This document shows, one piece after another, positions 34,386 to 43,518 of a stretch of 51,355 nt of DNA (position 1 is the stretch's first letter; every line of letters starts with the position of its first letter). The position numbers were made by a program, and so were the translations under genes. Below the pieces are notes generated by a model, which was not told the DNA's origin, did not search any database, and worked only from the letters and a program-made list of their open reading frames with translations. This DNA comes from a bacterium D16-36 (GTDB lineage Bacteria; Bacillota; Clostridia; Lachnospirales; Lachnospiraceae): positions 1 to 51,355 of the forward strand of contig RAYF01000046.1 in the NCBI GenBank assembly GCA_003611745.1, given 5' to 3'.

Positions 34386-35280
34386 ACGAATCATTTTTCC
34401 CGCCCTTTTCTTCCTCTCTGTCCTCCTTCTGGCAGAGGGGGTTATCAACGCCAGAAGGGGCGGAGACTTTTTGGGAAGCCTGACTATTGTGTCGGAAGAA
34501 GGGTTTGACAGCGGCATAGCGGAAGCCGCGGCAAGGGGCGGTGGGGAGGAAAGCCCATCAGACGGGGAAGAACCGCAGGAGGATAGTTTTACATTTGCAG
34601 TCTGGACGGAGTTTGGAAATGAGCCGGTATCGGACGGATTCAGCGAAAGGGCATGCAGTGCGGATGTAACAGCTATCTGCGGCCCGTCATACTGCCTGCT
34701 GCCGTTCGGGAAGTCCCTTTCCCCACAGGATACGGAAGGGTGCATAATCGGGAGGGAGATGGCAGAAAAGCTATTTGGCAGCCATATGGCGGAAGGGCGG
34801 GAGGTTGTTTGGCGGGACAGGAAATGGACAGTCCGCGGCGTGGTGGAGGAGCCCGGCGATTTATTGATGCTTCAGGCATCTGGAATGGAGGAGATTACGT
34901 TCCACAAAATAAGCATTTCCTTAAATGGGGCGTATGACAGGCGGCTGACATGGCAGAAGTTTGCCAGCCGTTACGGGGTTCTGGCGCGGCCGCTGCGCTT
35001 TGATTATCTCTACGGTATCGCATGGCTGAAGGAAATGGTTCCTGATAAATGGTCTGATTTCGGCGGCTGGAAGGAGAATTTTAAGGAATACAGGGAGGCG
35101 GCAAAGTATGTACAGAATGCCGGGAAAAGTACAATAGAGGCGGCAGGGATGAAATATAAAACGAAAGGGGGGCGTTATATTTTATGCGGGGTACTCTGCC
35201 TGCTGGCACTGCCAACCGTCTTTCCCTGCAAAAGACAAAGAAAACAGGTTTCCCAAACCGGCACATCTATGTTAAAATAG
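34369..35280 (+). CDS. Solitary MacB-type extracytoplasmic domain protein
   Basis: A 303-residue protein with a membrane helix at the N-terminus (about 9-25) and one near the C-terminus (about 268-285). The region between contains GCIIGREMAEKLFGSHMAEG and VVWRDRKWTVRGVVEEPGD, the pattern of the MacB periplasmic core domain. The FtsX transmembrane domain and any ATPase are absent. The start overlaps the adaptor gene by 17 bases (ATG 34369, AGGGGGA 6 bases upstream), so the two are translationally coupled. It may act as a sensor or scaffold with the adaptor rather than as a transporter. Confidence 0.7.
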   Translation: MLKRIKRIIFPALFFLSVLLLAEGVINARRGGDFLGSLTIVSEEGFDSGIAEAAARGGGEESPSDGEEPQEDSFTFAVWTEFGNEPVSDGFSERACSADVTAICGPSYCLLPFGKSLSPQDTEGCIIGREMAEKLFGSHMAEGREVVWRDRKWTVRGVVEEPGDLLMLQASGMEEITFHKISISLNGAYDRRLTWQKFASRYGVLARPLRFDYLYGIAWLKEMVPDKWSDFGGWKENFKEYREAAKYVQNAGKSTIEAAGMKYKTKGGRYILCGVLCLLALPTVFPCKRQRKQVSQTGTSMLK

Positions 35281-35304
35281 CCTATAGATGTGCCGGTTAT
35301 TTTT
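35256..35304 (+). terminator. Intrinsic terminator overlapping the end of the MacB-domain gene
   Basis: Perfect 15-bp arms (35256-35270 and 35284-35298), a 13-base loop and ATTTTTG. The left arm encodes the last residues and the stop codon lies in the loop. Confidence 0.9.
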
Positions 35305-35324
35305 GAATAGATAGAGGAGATAGT

Positions 35325-36722
35325 GTGAAAATGGAAAATGAGCAAAAAGCGAAATTATTTGAGTCAGCACCTATTCCGAGGGCAGTCATGTCACTCGCCG
35401 TACCGACAGTGATCAGTTCGCTGGTCATGGTAATCTACAACCTTGCAGATACTTATTTTGTGGGGATGTTAAACAGCCCGGTACAGAATGCCGCCGTAAC
35501 GCTTGCGGCCCCGGTGCTTCTGGCGTTTAATGCCGTCAATAACCTGTTCGGCGTGGGCAGCTCCAGCATGATGAGCAGGGCGCTTGGCAAAAAGGATTAT
35601 GATACGGTCTACCGCAGTTCTGCGGCAGGTTTTTACTTTTCCCTCTTTTGCGGGGTGCTTTTTTCCCTGTTTTATTCTATTTTCAGCAGCCCCTTACTCT
35701 CTATGCTTGGGGCAACGCAGGAAACTTCCTATGCAACCGGGCAGTATCTAAAGTGGACAGTATCTTTCGGTGCGGCACCGGCAATCCTTAATGTAGTCAT
35801 GGCGTATCTGGTGCGCGCGGAGGGCACAGCCCTCCATGCAAGCATCGGGACGATGAGCGGATGCCTTCTCAATATTATTCTGGATCCGTTCTTTATACTG
35901 CCGTGGGGGCTTAATATGGGGGCGGCAGGCGCGGGCTTTGCCACCTTTATCTCAAACTGTGCGGCCTGCCTGTATTTCTTTGGTTTTTTGTTTGTAAAGC
36001 GCAGACAGACATATGTCTGCATCCGTCCGTCCATGTTCCGGCTCCGCAGGCCGATTATCGCAGGAATATGCGGGGTGGGGATTCCTGCTGCTGTGCAGAA
36101 CCTTCTGAATGTAACCGGAATGACGGTACTAAATAATTTTACTTCGGATTTTGGCTCTGATGCCGTTGCCGCCATGGGTATCGCACAGAAGGTCAATATG
36201 GTGCCGATGTATATTGCTATGGGCATCTCACAGGGGATCATGCCGCTAATTGGCTACAATTATTCCAGCGGCAATTACAAGCGCATGAAGAAGGCTTTGC
36301 TATTTTCCGCCAAACTTTCCCTTGGGCTGCTGGCTGCCGCCGCTGCTTTTTATTATTTTTTTGCCGGGTGGGTAGTAACGTTATTTATCAGCGACAAAAA
36401 TATAATCGCTTATGGAAGTCGTTTTCTGCAGGGGCTCTGTTTCGGGCTGCCGTTTTTGTGCATGGATTTTTTGGCAGTGGGCGTATTTCAGGCATGCGGG
36501 ATGGGTGGAAAATCACTTCTGTTTGCCGTATTAAGGAAAATTGTACTGGAAATTCCGGCGCTTTTTCTTCTGAATTATTTCTTTCCGCTGTACGGACTTG
36601 CATATTCCCAGTTTGTGGCAGAAGTTGTGCTTTCCGCCGCTGCCGTGCTGGTGCTGGTGTGCATGTTCCGCAAATTACCGGATAATTTATCCACTGATAC
36701 GAAAAAGGGGGCGTCAGAATGA
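35325..36722 (+). CDS. MATE-family efflux transporter
   Basis: A 465-residue antiporter with about twelve membrane helices. Family sequences include PRAVMSLAVPTVISSLVMVIYNLADTYFVG near the start and AQKVNMVPMYIAMGISQGIMPLIGYNYSSG after the midpoint. It probably expels cationic compounds using Na+ or H+. GTG 35325 (5 bases from GAGGAG) and ATG 35331 (11 bases) are both possible starts. The stop overlaps the next gene by 4 bases. Confidence 0.93.
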   Translation: MKMENEQKAKLFESAPIPRAVMSLAVPTVISSLVMVIYNLADTYFVGMLNSPVQNAAVTLAAPVLLAFNAVNNLFGVGSSSMMSRALGKKDYDTVYRSSAAGFYFSLFCGVLFSLFYSIFSSPLLSMLGATQETSYATGQYLKWTVSFGAAPAILNVVMAYLVRAEGTALHASIGTMSGCLLNIILDPFFILPWGLNMGAAGAGFATFISNCAACLYFFGFLFVKRRQTYVCIRPSMFRLRRPIIAGICGVGIPAAVQNLLNVTGMTVLNNFTSDFGSDAVAAMGIAQKVNMVPMYIAMGISQGIMPLIGYNYSSGNYKRMKKALLFSAKLSLGLLAAAAAFYYFFAGWVVTLFISDKNIIAYGSRFLQGLCFGLPFLCMDFLAVGVFQACGMGGKSLLFAVLRKIVLEIPALFLLNYFFPLYGLAYSQFVAEVVLSAAAVLVLVCMFRKLPDNLSTDTKKGASE

Positions 36723-37576
36723 AAAGTGGGGACAAAGTTGCACTGGTCTGCTGTTCCAACGGCCAGCCTGCAGCAACACAAGGGCTGCTTATGGAGCTTC
36801 ATGATGAACTTATAAAAATTGGCCTGGTGCCGGTTTTTGGGGATTATATCTATGAAAGAGAGTCGGTATTTAGTGGTTCTGCATATAACAGGGCAGAGAG
36901 CTTGATGGAGTTTTATAAAAATGAAGAGATTGCAGCGGTTTTTGATATTTCCGGCGGCGATATCGCAAATGAAATTCTCCCATATCTCGATTTTGACGTG
37001 ATTGCAGCCAGCGGCAAAATGTTCTGGGGATACAGTGATCTGACAACGATTTTAAATGCCATTTATACGAAAACAGGGCAGCCGTCCGTTTTATATCAGA
37101 TTAAAAATATCGTCCTTGAGGCTTCAGGCAGCCAGAGCCGCCGTTTTCAAAATACTATTTGGGGCCAGGGGAAGGAACTTTTTGATTTTTCATATGTATT
37201 TCTGCAAAAACAGGAAATGGAGGGCGTGGTAGTCGGCGGCAATATCAGGTGCCTTTTAAAGCTGGCAGGGACGCAGTACTGGCCGGACATGGACGGAAAA
37301 ATCCTGCTGTTGGAAGCGCTTAGCGGCGGTGTGGGGAAGATGGTTACCTATCTCAGCCAGTTAAAGCAGATTGGCGTTTTTGAAAAGATTTCCGGCATTC
37401 TACTGGGGACATTTACAGAGATGGCAAGGGAGGGATGCGTGCCGCAGATTGCGGATCTGGTAAAAATGTATGCCGGAAAAGATATCCCGGTTGCATATAC
37501 ACCTGAAATCGGCCATGGTATAGATGCCAAGGCTGTTATAATCGGACAAAAACTACGGCTTTCCGGCTGCCGCTAG
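36719..37576 (+). CDS. S66 family peptidase (LD-carboxypeptidase/MccF-like)
   Basis: A 285-residue serine peptidase. The nucleophile is in the WGYSDLT motif (near residue 103), the Glu in LLLEALSGG (near 200) and the His in EIGHGIDAKA (near 270), the Ser-Glu-His triad of S66. Members cleave murein tetrapeptides or detoxify microcin C-type compounds. Coupling with a MATE pump (ATGA overlap) fits a self-protection pair, but a cell-wall recycling role is equally possible. Confidence 0.88.
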   Translation: MKSGDKVALVCCSNGQPAATQGLLMELHDELIKIGLVPVFGDYIYERESVFSGSAYNRAESLMEFYKNEEIAAVFDISGGDIANEILPYLDFDVIAASGKMFWGYSDLTTILNAIYTKTGQPSVLYQIKNIVLEASGSQSRRFQNTIWGQGKELFDFSYVFLQKQEMEGVVVGGNIRCLLKLAGTQYWPDMDGKILLLEALSGGVGKMVTYLSQLKQIGVFEKISGILLGTFTEMAREGCVPQIADLVKMYAGKDIPVAYTPEIGHGIDAKAVIIGQKLRLSGCR

Positions 37577-37669
37577 TCTTGCTGAAATTCGGCTCTAGAC
37601 AAACGGGCAGATAATATATTATAATAAAAAGATAGTGGAGTTTTTTGCAGCAGGGAAAGGAGGACAGGC

Positions 37670-39079
37670 ATGGCTCGTCGTAAGAACAAAAAAGTCGTAA
37701 AGATGAAACGGCGTAACTCATATTTTATGGGAATCCTGCTTGGCCTTTTTGCAGTTTACCTTCTGGTGCTGTTTGTCCAGTCGCTGACCAGAGAGCATGT
37801 CTCTATATATGAAGTGAACAGGAAACAGATAGCGGACAATGAACATCTGCGGGGGATTATCCTGCGCGACGAGGAAATTATCACCTCTAAGAAGTCAGGC
37901 TATGCAAATTATTATGTCGGGGAGGGCGCAAGGCTTTCGGCGACTACAACGGTTTACTCGATTGATGCAGACGGGACTGCTGTGGAGAAGGCATCCGCGG
38001 TAGATACTACCAATGTGACACTGTCTGAGGAGGACACCAGAAACGTCAGAAGCGCCATATCAGGCTTCCGAAATAATTTCAATCTGTCTAATTACAGCAG
38101 CATACTGAATTTCCGTTATAATATAGAAAATACGCTGTTAGAGCTTTCCGATATCAATCTGGCAAAGAACCTGAGCAAGATTAAGAAAGCGTCCGGCTCG
38201 TCCGCATCTTTTGAGTTGGTGAAAGCGGGGAAAACCGGAATCATTTCATTCTGCTCAGACGGGTTGGAGGATTTGGCGATTGACCAGATTACACCGGAGC
38301 ATTTTAAGGAGATGAAGGATGAATGGAAACAGCTTAGGACAGGCAGCTCCATTGATTCCGGTGATGCAGTCTACCGGTTGGTGGGAAACGAGAGGTGGTC
38401 GATAGTTGTTTCACTATCTCAGGAACAGTTTGCAAAACTGTCTGAAATAGAGACAGTGCCGGTAAAGATTAAAAAGGACGAAAGCATTTTAAAAGCGACT
38501 GTGCGCACATTTACTTCCAAGGGGCATTATTATGCAAACCTGCTGTTTGACAAATACATGATACATTACCTGAACAACCGTTATCTGGATATCGAGATAC
38601 AGTTTGACAGCGCGGAAGGGCTGAAAATCCCAGTATCTTCTATTATAAAGAAAACGTGCTACGTTATCCCTGAAAATTATATTACAGAGGGGGACGGCAA
38701 GACAACTTCCGGGAAAAAGGGAGTGGCTGTCATCACTTATTCAAAATCCGGGGAGGAGCAGCTTAACTTTGTCCCGGCTGAAATATACTGGAAGGATGAA
38801 AAAAACAACATTTACATAGATGCTGCACTATTTGAACGTGGCTCTACCATTATGAATGCAAAAGACAGCGGCAGCAGCAGGATGCAGGTGACGGAAGTGA
38901 AAGAGTTGGAGGGCGTCTACAACTGCAATCAGGGGTACTGCCGGTTCCAGTACATCAATAAGCTTTATGAAAATAAAGAATATGCTATTGTGGAAAACGG
39001 AAACCGCTACAGCCTCTCCAATTTTGACCATATCGTATTAAACCCGGAAATAATCGGGGAGGATGACATCATATATTAG
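37670..39079 (+). CDS. HlyD-like membrane protein heading the division cluster
   Basis: A 469-residue protein with a basic N-terminus (RRKNKKVVKMKRR), one membrane helix (about 22-42) and an extracytoplasmic remainder with HlyD-like barrel elements (RGIILRDEEIITSKKSGYANYYV near 62). In Clostridia such a gene is commonly the first of the ylm/sepF/divIVA run, as here. A role in division or envelope assembly is inferred from that position. The start follows AAAGGAGGACAGGC. Confidence 0.8.
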   Translation: MARRKNKKVVKMKRRNSYFMGILLGLFAVYLLVLFVQSLTREHVSIYEVNRKQIADNEHLRGIILRDEEIITSKKSGYANYYVGEGARLSATTTVYSIDADGTAVEKASAVDTTNVTLSEEDTRNVRSAISGFRNNFNLSNYSSILNFRYNIENTLLELSDINLAKNLSKIKKASGSSASFELVKAGKTGIISFCSDGLEDLAIDQITPEHFKEMKDEWKQLRTGSSIDSGDAVYRLVGNERWSIVVSLSQEQFAKLSEIETVPVKIKKDESILKATVRTFTSKGHYYANLLFDKYMIHYLNNRYLDIEIQFDSAEGLKIPVSSIIKKTCYVIPENYITEGDGKTTSGKKGVAVITYSKSGEEQLNFVPAEIYWKDEKNNIYIDAALFERGSTIMNAKDSGSSRMQVTEVKELEGVYNCNQGYCRFQYINKLYENKEYAIVENGNRYSLSNFDHIVLNPEIIGEDDIIY

Positions 39080-39091
39080 GAGGATGAAGGA

Positions 39092-39787
39092 TTGATTCGC
39101 GAAAATCTTTTAAAAGTAGAGGAAAATATCAAAGCGGCCTGCGGGCGCGCGGGGAGGGACCCGGGGGAGGTAACCCTAATCGCTGTCAGCAAAACAAAGC
39201 CGATGGAGATGATTGAGGAGGCCCTCGCCTGCGGAAAAAGGGAGTTTGGCGAGAATAAGGCGCAGGAGATGAAAGAAAAATGTGATGCGCTGCCAGATGA
39301 TATCAAATGGCATTTTATCGGCCATCTGCAGACCAATAAGGTAAAATATGTTGTCGGCAGGGCATTTTTAATCCATTCTGTGGATTCCTACCATCTTGCG
39401 GAGGCGATTGAGGCTGAGAGTGCCAAAAAGGACGTAGTTTCTCATATTTTAATAGAAGTAAATGTTGCAAACGAGGAGTCAAAGTTTGGCATAAAGGTAG
39501 ATGAAACGCTTGCACTGGTTGAAAAAATCGCACTTCTGCCCCATATCCGCATTGAAGGGCTGATGACGATTGCGCCTTTTGTCGAAAATGCGCAGATGAA
39601 CCGGCCTGTTTTTCGCGACTTACGGAAATTGTCAGTTGACATTAAAGGGAAAAACATTGATAATGTCTCTATGAATGTTCTGTCGATGGGCATGACAAAT
39701 GACTATGAGGTTGCCATTGAGGAAGGCGCTACCTATGTGAGGGTAGGAACCGCTATATTCGGGGAGCGGGATTATGGAAAATTATGA
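39092..39787 (+). CDS. ylmE: PLP homeostasis protein YggS/YlmE
   Basis: A 231-residue single-domain PLP-binding barrel. The PLP lysine is in LIAVSKTKP (K near 36); WHFIGHLQTNKVKY and GLMTIAPF are family signatures, and SMGMTNDYEVAIEEGATYVRVGTAIFG closes the barrel. It buffers free PLP and amino-acid pools. The TTG start has AGGAGG 8 bases upstream; the only nearby ATG is followed by a stop. It is next to sepF as in Bacillus. Confidence 0.95.
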   Translation: MIRENLLKVEENIKAACGRAGRDPGEVTLIAVSKTKPMEMIEEALACGKREFGENKAQEMKEKCDALPDDIKWHFIGHLQTNKVKYVVGRAFLIHSVDSYHLAEAIEAESAKKDVVSHILIEVNVANEESKFGIKVDETLALVEKIALLPHIRIEGLMTIAPFVENAQMNRPVFRDLRKLSVDIKGKNIDNVSMNVLSMGMTNDYEVAIEEGATYVRVGTAIFGERDYGKL

Positions 39788-39821
39788 TAAGCGTGAGAGC
39801 GCGCAGAAAAGAGGTTGACAA

Positions 39822-40424
39822 ATGGCTAGCGGATTAAATAAGTTTATGAATTTTTTGAAATTGACGGATGAAGATGATGAATTCGATGACGATTTCTATG
39901 ATGATGAAGATTATGACTATGACCGCAAGGAATTAGAAAAAGAAGAAAAGCGCCTGATGAAGGAGCGCAAAAAGGAAGAGAAGCGGACTACTTCTGCTGC
40001 ATCCTCCTACCGCAGCAGTGACAGGTATTATGACAGGGAAGAGCCGGCACCCGCAGCGCCAAAGCGCACGGCAAGCTACCGTTCCTCTGCCGGCAGCAAG
40101 GTTGTCCAGATGCCTTCTTCAAACAGCGATATGGAAGTATGCATCGTGAAGCCTGCCAATATCGGGGAGGCACAGCAGGTGTGCGACCTGCTGATGAATA
40201 TGAATCCGGTGGTGGTGAACTTAGAGGGAATTGACATTATGGAGGCACAGAGGATTATGGACTTCATTTCCGGCTGCATTTTTGCGATTTCCGGAAATAT
40301 GTGCCAGGTATCCCGTTATATTTTTATCTTTTCGCCGAAGGGCGTAGAGATTTCAGGTGACTATATTAAGAGTCTGGAAAACGAGGAGAGCTACAATATC
40401 GCTGCATTTAATAAAGAATTTTAA
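39822..40424 (+). CDS. sepF: Cell division protein SepF
   Basis: A 200-residue FtsZ-binding protein. The N-terminal amphipathic membrane-binding segment (MASGLNKFMNFLKL) is followed by an acidic/basic linker (about 17-100) and the SepF core (about 103-190; MEVCIVKPANIGEAQQVCDLL, VVVNLEGIDIMEAQRIMDF). It tethers FtsZ rings to the membrane alongside FtsA. The linker is longer than in Bacillus, including an Asp/Tyr-rich stretch. Confidence 0.95.
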   Translation: MASGLNKFMNFLKLTDEDDEFDDDFYDDEDYDYDRKELEKEEKRLMKERKKEEKRTTSAASSYRSSDRYYDREEPAPAAPKRTASYRSSAGSKVVQMPSSNSDMEVCIVKPANIGEAQQVCDLLMNMNPVVVNLEGIDIMEAQRIMDFISGCIFAISGNMCQVSRYIFIFSPKGVEISGDYIKSLENEESYNIAAFNKEF

Positions 40425-40446
40425 TCTATTACTCCGGGGGAGGGTT

Positions 40447-40725
40447 ATGTATCAGTATATTGTATATAGTCTGGAAATATTTTTCATTGTATTGGAGGTT
40501 ATCGTACTCCTGTATCTGATACAGAAAATGTTCGATTTCGGCCTTCAGGTGCGCAGGATTACCTTGATTCTGGTTGCGCCGATTCTTCAGCCGATGCAGA
40601 GAATGGTTAAGCATTCGGTTATGAATACCTTTTCCGTTGATTTAAGTCCTTATTTATTGATTGTGGTGCTTTCGTATCTGGAAAGGTTATGCCGCTATCT
40701 GCTGCAGCTAAGCAGCGGTGTATGA
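40447..40725 (+). CDS. YggT/YlmG family membrane protein
   Basis: A 92-residue protein with two hydrophobic helices (about 6-26 and 62-82) and a middle loop (LVAPILQPMQRMVKHS), the pattern of YlmG. The family is linked to division-site or nucleoid organisation. The start at 40447 is set by GGGGGAGG 3 bases upstream; the longer upstream frame overlaps sepF. Confidence 0.85.
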   Translation: MYQYIVYSLEIFFIVLEVIVLLYLIQKMFDFGLQVRRITLILVAPILQPMQRMVKHSVMNTFSVDLSPYLLIVVLSYLERLCRYLLQLSSGV

Positions 40726-40736
40726 GTTAAGCAAGA

Positions 40737-40783
40737 TATTACTTCGTAAAATCCAGCGATATTTAACTTCCGTCGGAGTAATA
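40737..40783. repeat. Degenerate ATTACTTCG inverted repeat
   Basis: TATTACTTCG (40737-40746) is mirrored by CGGAGTAATA (40774-40783) at 9 of 10 positions, with internal GATATTTAAC as in the repeat at 4785-4860. It lies in the yggT-ylmH gap. Confidence 0.55.
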
Positions 40784-40797
40784 GAAATGGGGTTGCA

Positions 40798-41604
40798 ATG
40801 CATCTGTCAAAAGAGGAACAGATTTTATCAAAACATTTTAATGATATGATACATATGTCGTACCATAGGGGGATTCCGGTATTCAGCCAGTTTACTAGCC
40901 TTCACGAAGCGGAACTTGCCAGTCAGGCATTGGACAGTTTTTATGGAAAACAATGGCGCGAGGGGGAGCAGATGGTTTCCTTTGGCGGCTATTCCGACGC
41001 AGAGCGAAAGATACTCTGTTTCCTTCCGGAACACGGCAAGGTTACGGCAGAGGAGGATTTTCCAATCTGCTGTGTCAGAATTGCACCGGCCAATAAACGT
41101 TTTTGTGACAGCCTGAACCACCGTGATTATCTCGGTGTAATTATGAACTTAGGACTGGAGCGCGGCCAGATAGGGGACATTCTGGTCAGACAGGAGGAGG
41201 GCGGCGGCTGCCATATCAGCACAGCTTATGTTTTTTGTAAACAGGACAAGGCCGGGCTTCTAGAGGGCTTGACAAAAATCAAACATACCACTGTGGTTTC
41301 AGAGGTTATTAATTTTATGCTTTCCGGCTGGCAGCCGGAGTTTAAGGAGATATCGGGAAGCGTCTCTTCTTTCCGCCTTGACACAGTGCTGGCCCTCGCA
41401 ATCAGGGTATCCCGTTCACAGGGGCTGGCTTTGGTTCAGGCAGGAAGTGTTTTCTTAAATGGAAGATGCTGTACGGAAAATGCAAAAACTTTAAAGGAAG
41501 GCGACATCTTTTCGGTCAGAGGGTACGGCAGGTTTGTTTTTGCACAGATCAGTACGCAGTCGAGGAAAGGGCGGTACCATGTTACCGTAAAACAATACAT
41601 TTAG
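40798..41604 (+). CDS. ylmH: YlmH-type S4-domain RNA-binding protein
   Basis: A 268-residue protein. The N-terminal region has AERKILCFLPEHG, the central RDYLGVIMNLGLERGQIGDILV is a YlmH signature, and the C-terminal S4 domain (about 190-250) has RLDTVLALAIRVSRSQGLALVQAGSVFLNG. YlmH binds RNA/ribosomes and has been linked to ribosome rescue. It occupies its usual place before divIVA. Confidence 0.93.
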   Translation: MHLSKEEQILSKHFNDMIHMSYHRGIPVFSQFTSLHEAELASQALDSFYGKQWREGEQMVSFGGYSDAERKILCFLPEHGKVTAEEDFPICCVRIAPANKRFCDSLNHRDYLGVIMNLGLERGQIGDILVRQEEGGGCHISTAYVFCKQDKAGLLEGLTKIKHTTVVSEVINFMLSGWQPEFKEISGSVSSFRLDTVLALAIRVSRSQGLALVQAGSVFLNGRCCTENAKTLKEGDIFSVRGYGRFVFAQISTQSRKGRYHVTVKQYI

Positions 41605-41623
41605 GCAAGAATGGAGGTTTTTT

Positions 41624-42895
41624 ATGCTTACACCAATTGATATTCAGAATCATTCATTAAAAACTGCTGTGAGGGGGTACAGCAAAAAGGAGACTGACGA
41701 TTTTTTGGATGAGATTCTAAAGGGATATGAAGAACTTTACAAGGAAAATCGTGATCTGAAGGATAAAGTTACCTCCCTGAGTGAAGGAATTCAATATTAT
41801 AAGCAGATGGAAACAACGCTGCAGAAAGCCCTGGTGCTGGCAGAAAAGACATCGGCTGAGACACAGGACGCTGCGAAGAGCAAAGCGGATGCCATGATGA
41901 ATGAGGCGCAGGCAAGGGCGGACGCCATTTTGAAGGAGGCACAGGCGAAAGCAGAGGCTGTGTCAAAAGAGGCGGAGGCAGAGGCGGAAGGGCTTAGGAA
42001 AGAGATTCAGGCATACTCTGAAATTACAAAGTCCAAGGCGAACCGTGAATTGGAAGATACCAGAAACCATGTCCGCAAGCTGGTACAGAGTTATGAAAAT
42101 TATCGTCTGCAGTTTAAGAAGCTGGCAGAGTCACAGATAGAGATGTTAGAGAGTGAGCATTATTCTATTTTTGCACCGGAATTAGAAGAGATGCTCGGCG
42201 ATGCACCGGACGCTGATGCCGTGATGGAGGCGGAAAGGAATGTCCCGATCAATGCACCGGATAATTACTATGAGGAGGACAGCGCACCGAAGCATACGGC
42301 AGAAAAGAAAGAACGTGTGCCTGAGATCCATGCAGCCGTGACGGAAGAAAACAAAAGTATACCTGAAGTAGACCCTGCAGCAACGCAGAAGCTTTTAGAA
42401 AAAACATTCTCTATGGCTGAAGATGTACTGGGGGCCGGCGTTGCCGCGGAAGAAATTGCGAAGAAACCAGAGGAATCTTCAAGAAATATCGCTCCTGCGG
42501 CTGATGCACCGCCAAAAGCCGCTGTTTTTGACGACGGTAAGGTTTCAACAGGGAACGGTGCGGCACTGGAACCTGAGAATGCCGCCGTCATGGAGGCTGC
42601 GTCCGGCGAGGAGGATGCAGCGGCGTTGGAACGCGCAAGGCTGATGGCAAAAATAAAGATTCCTGATATGGAGATTACGGCCGATACGATTGTGCCGGGT
42701 GTGGTTCCGCCGGATAAAAAGCCAGATACAAATGTGCAGGCTCCTGCTTCCGGACAGGCTTCCGAGGAGGGAGATGTCCCATTGTGGGAAAATACGACGC
42801 CGAAAGTGGTGGGATATGACCAGATTGAGATATCAAAAACAGTCAGCCCGATGCAGAAACAGGAATCCCCGTTTGTGTTTATTGATACGGAATAG
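41624..42895 (+). CDS. divIVA: DivIVA-domain protein
   Basis: A 423-residue curvature-sensing coiled-coil protein. The DivIVA N-domain (about 1-60; MLTPIDIQNHSLKTAVRGYSKKETDDFLDEIL) is followed by a long coiled coil (about 60-180) and an extended acidic, Ala/Glu/Pro-rich tail (about 185-423) far longer than in Bacillus DivIVA (about 164 residues). It marks poles and septa. The tail may bind other division or envelope proteins. Confidence 0.93.
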   Translation: MLTPIDIQNHSLKTAVRGYSKKETDDFLDEILKGYEELYKENRDLKDKVTSLSEGIQYYKQMETTLQKALVLAEKTSAETQDAAKSKADAMMNEAQARADAILKEAQAKAEAVSKEAEAEAEGLRKEIQAYSEITKSKANRELEDTRNHVRKLVQSYENYRLQFKKLAESQIEMLESEHYSIFAPELEEMLGDAPDADAVMEAERNVPINAPDNYYEEDSAPKHTAEKKERVPEIHAAVTEENKSIPEVDPAATQKLLEKTFSMAEDVLGAGVAAEEIAKKPEESSRNIAPAADAPPKAAVFDDGKVSTGNGAALEPENAAVMEAASGEEDAAALERARLMAKIKIPDMEITADTIVPGVVPPDKKPDTNVQAPASGQASEEGDVPLWENTTPKVVGYDQIEISKTVSPMQKQESPFVFIDTE

Positions 42896-42976
42896 AAGTT
42901 TTTCTTTTTGACGATTATCAATGATGGATGCACGCAGAAATGGCATATGGCCAATGAGTTCGGATAGGATATCAAT

Positions 42977-43468
42977 ATGAAACTGAAACAATATTTAATT
43001 GGTTTGGCCAGCCTGCTTCTTTTATTGGGGGCTGACCGGCTGACAAAGAGCCTTGCTGTAACACATCTAAAGGGGCAGGAGGCAGTGCCGCTGATAAAAG
43101 GCGTATTTGAGCTACAGTATCTGGAGAATCACGGGGCGGCCTTTGGACTGCTGCAGAACCAGCGGTGGCTGCTCCTCGGTTTTACACTTCTTATTCTTGG
43201 GATTTTGGTGTTTTTTTACTGGAAACTGCCTTTTTCAAAGCGTTACCTGCCGCTCCGCCTTACGGGGCTCCTTATCGGGGCAGGGGCAGTCGGGAATATG
43301 GTTGACCGTCTGTTTCAGGGATATGTGGTGGATTTTTTGTACTTCCGGCTCATTGATTTTCCGATATTCAATGTGGCGGATTGTTATGTGGTAATTGCCG
43401 CTTTTGTGGCATTTTTCCTGATCGGGTTTTATTATAAGGATGAAGATTTTGCTTTTTTGAAGAAATAA
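42977..43468 (+). CDS. lspA: Lipoprotein signal peptidase (signal peptidase II)
   Basis: A 163-residue aspartic protease with four membrane helices that cleaves prolipoproteins such as those encoded at 28862 and 44574. Catalytic aspartates lie in GNMVDRLFQGYVVDF and IFNVADCYV. Length is typical. The ATG follows GGATAGGATATCAAT; the gap before it contains a stray GCAGAAATGG resembling the groE leader tail. Confidence 0.96.
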   Translation: MKLKQYLIGLASLLLLLGADRLTKSLAVTHLKGQEAVPLIKGVFELQYLENHGAAFGLLQNQRWLLLGFTLLILGILVFFYWKLPFSKRYLPLRLTGLLIGAGAVGNMVDRLFQGYVVDFLYFRLIDFPIFNVADCYVVIAAFVAFFLIGFYYKDEDFAFLKK

Positions 43469-43518
43469 CAGGGGCAGTAATCTGCGTGCAGAACATTGCA
43501 AAGGAATGGAGAAGGGCT

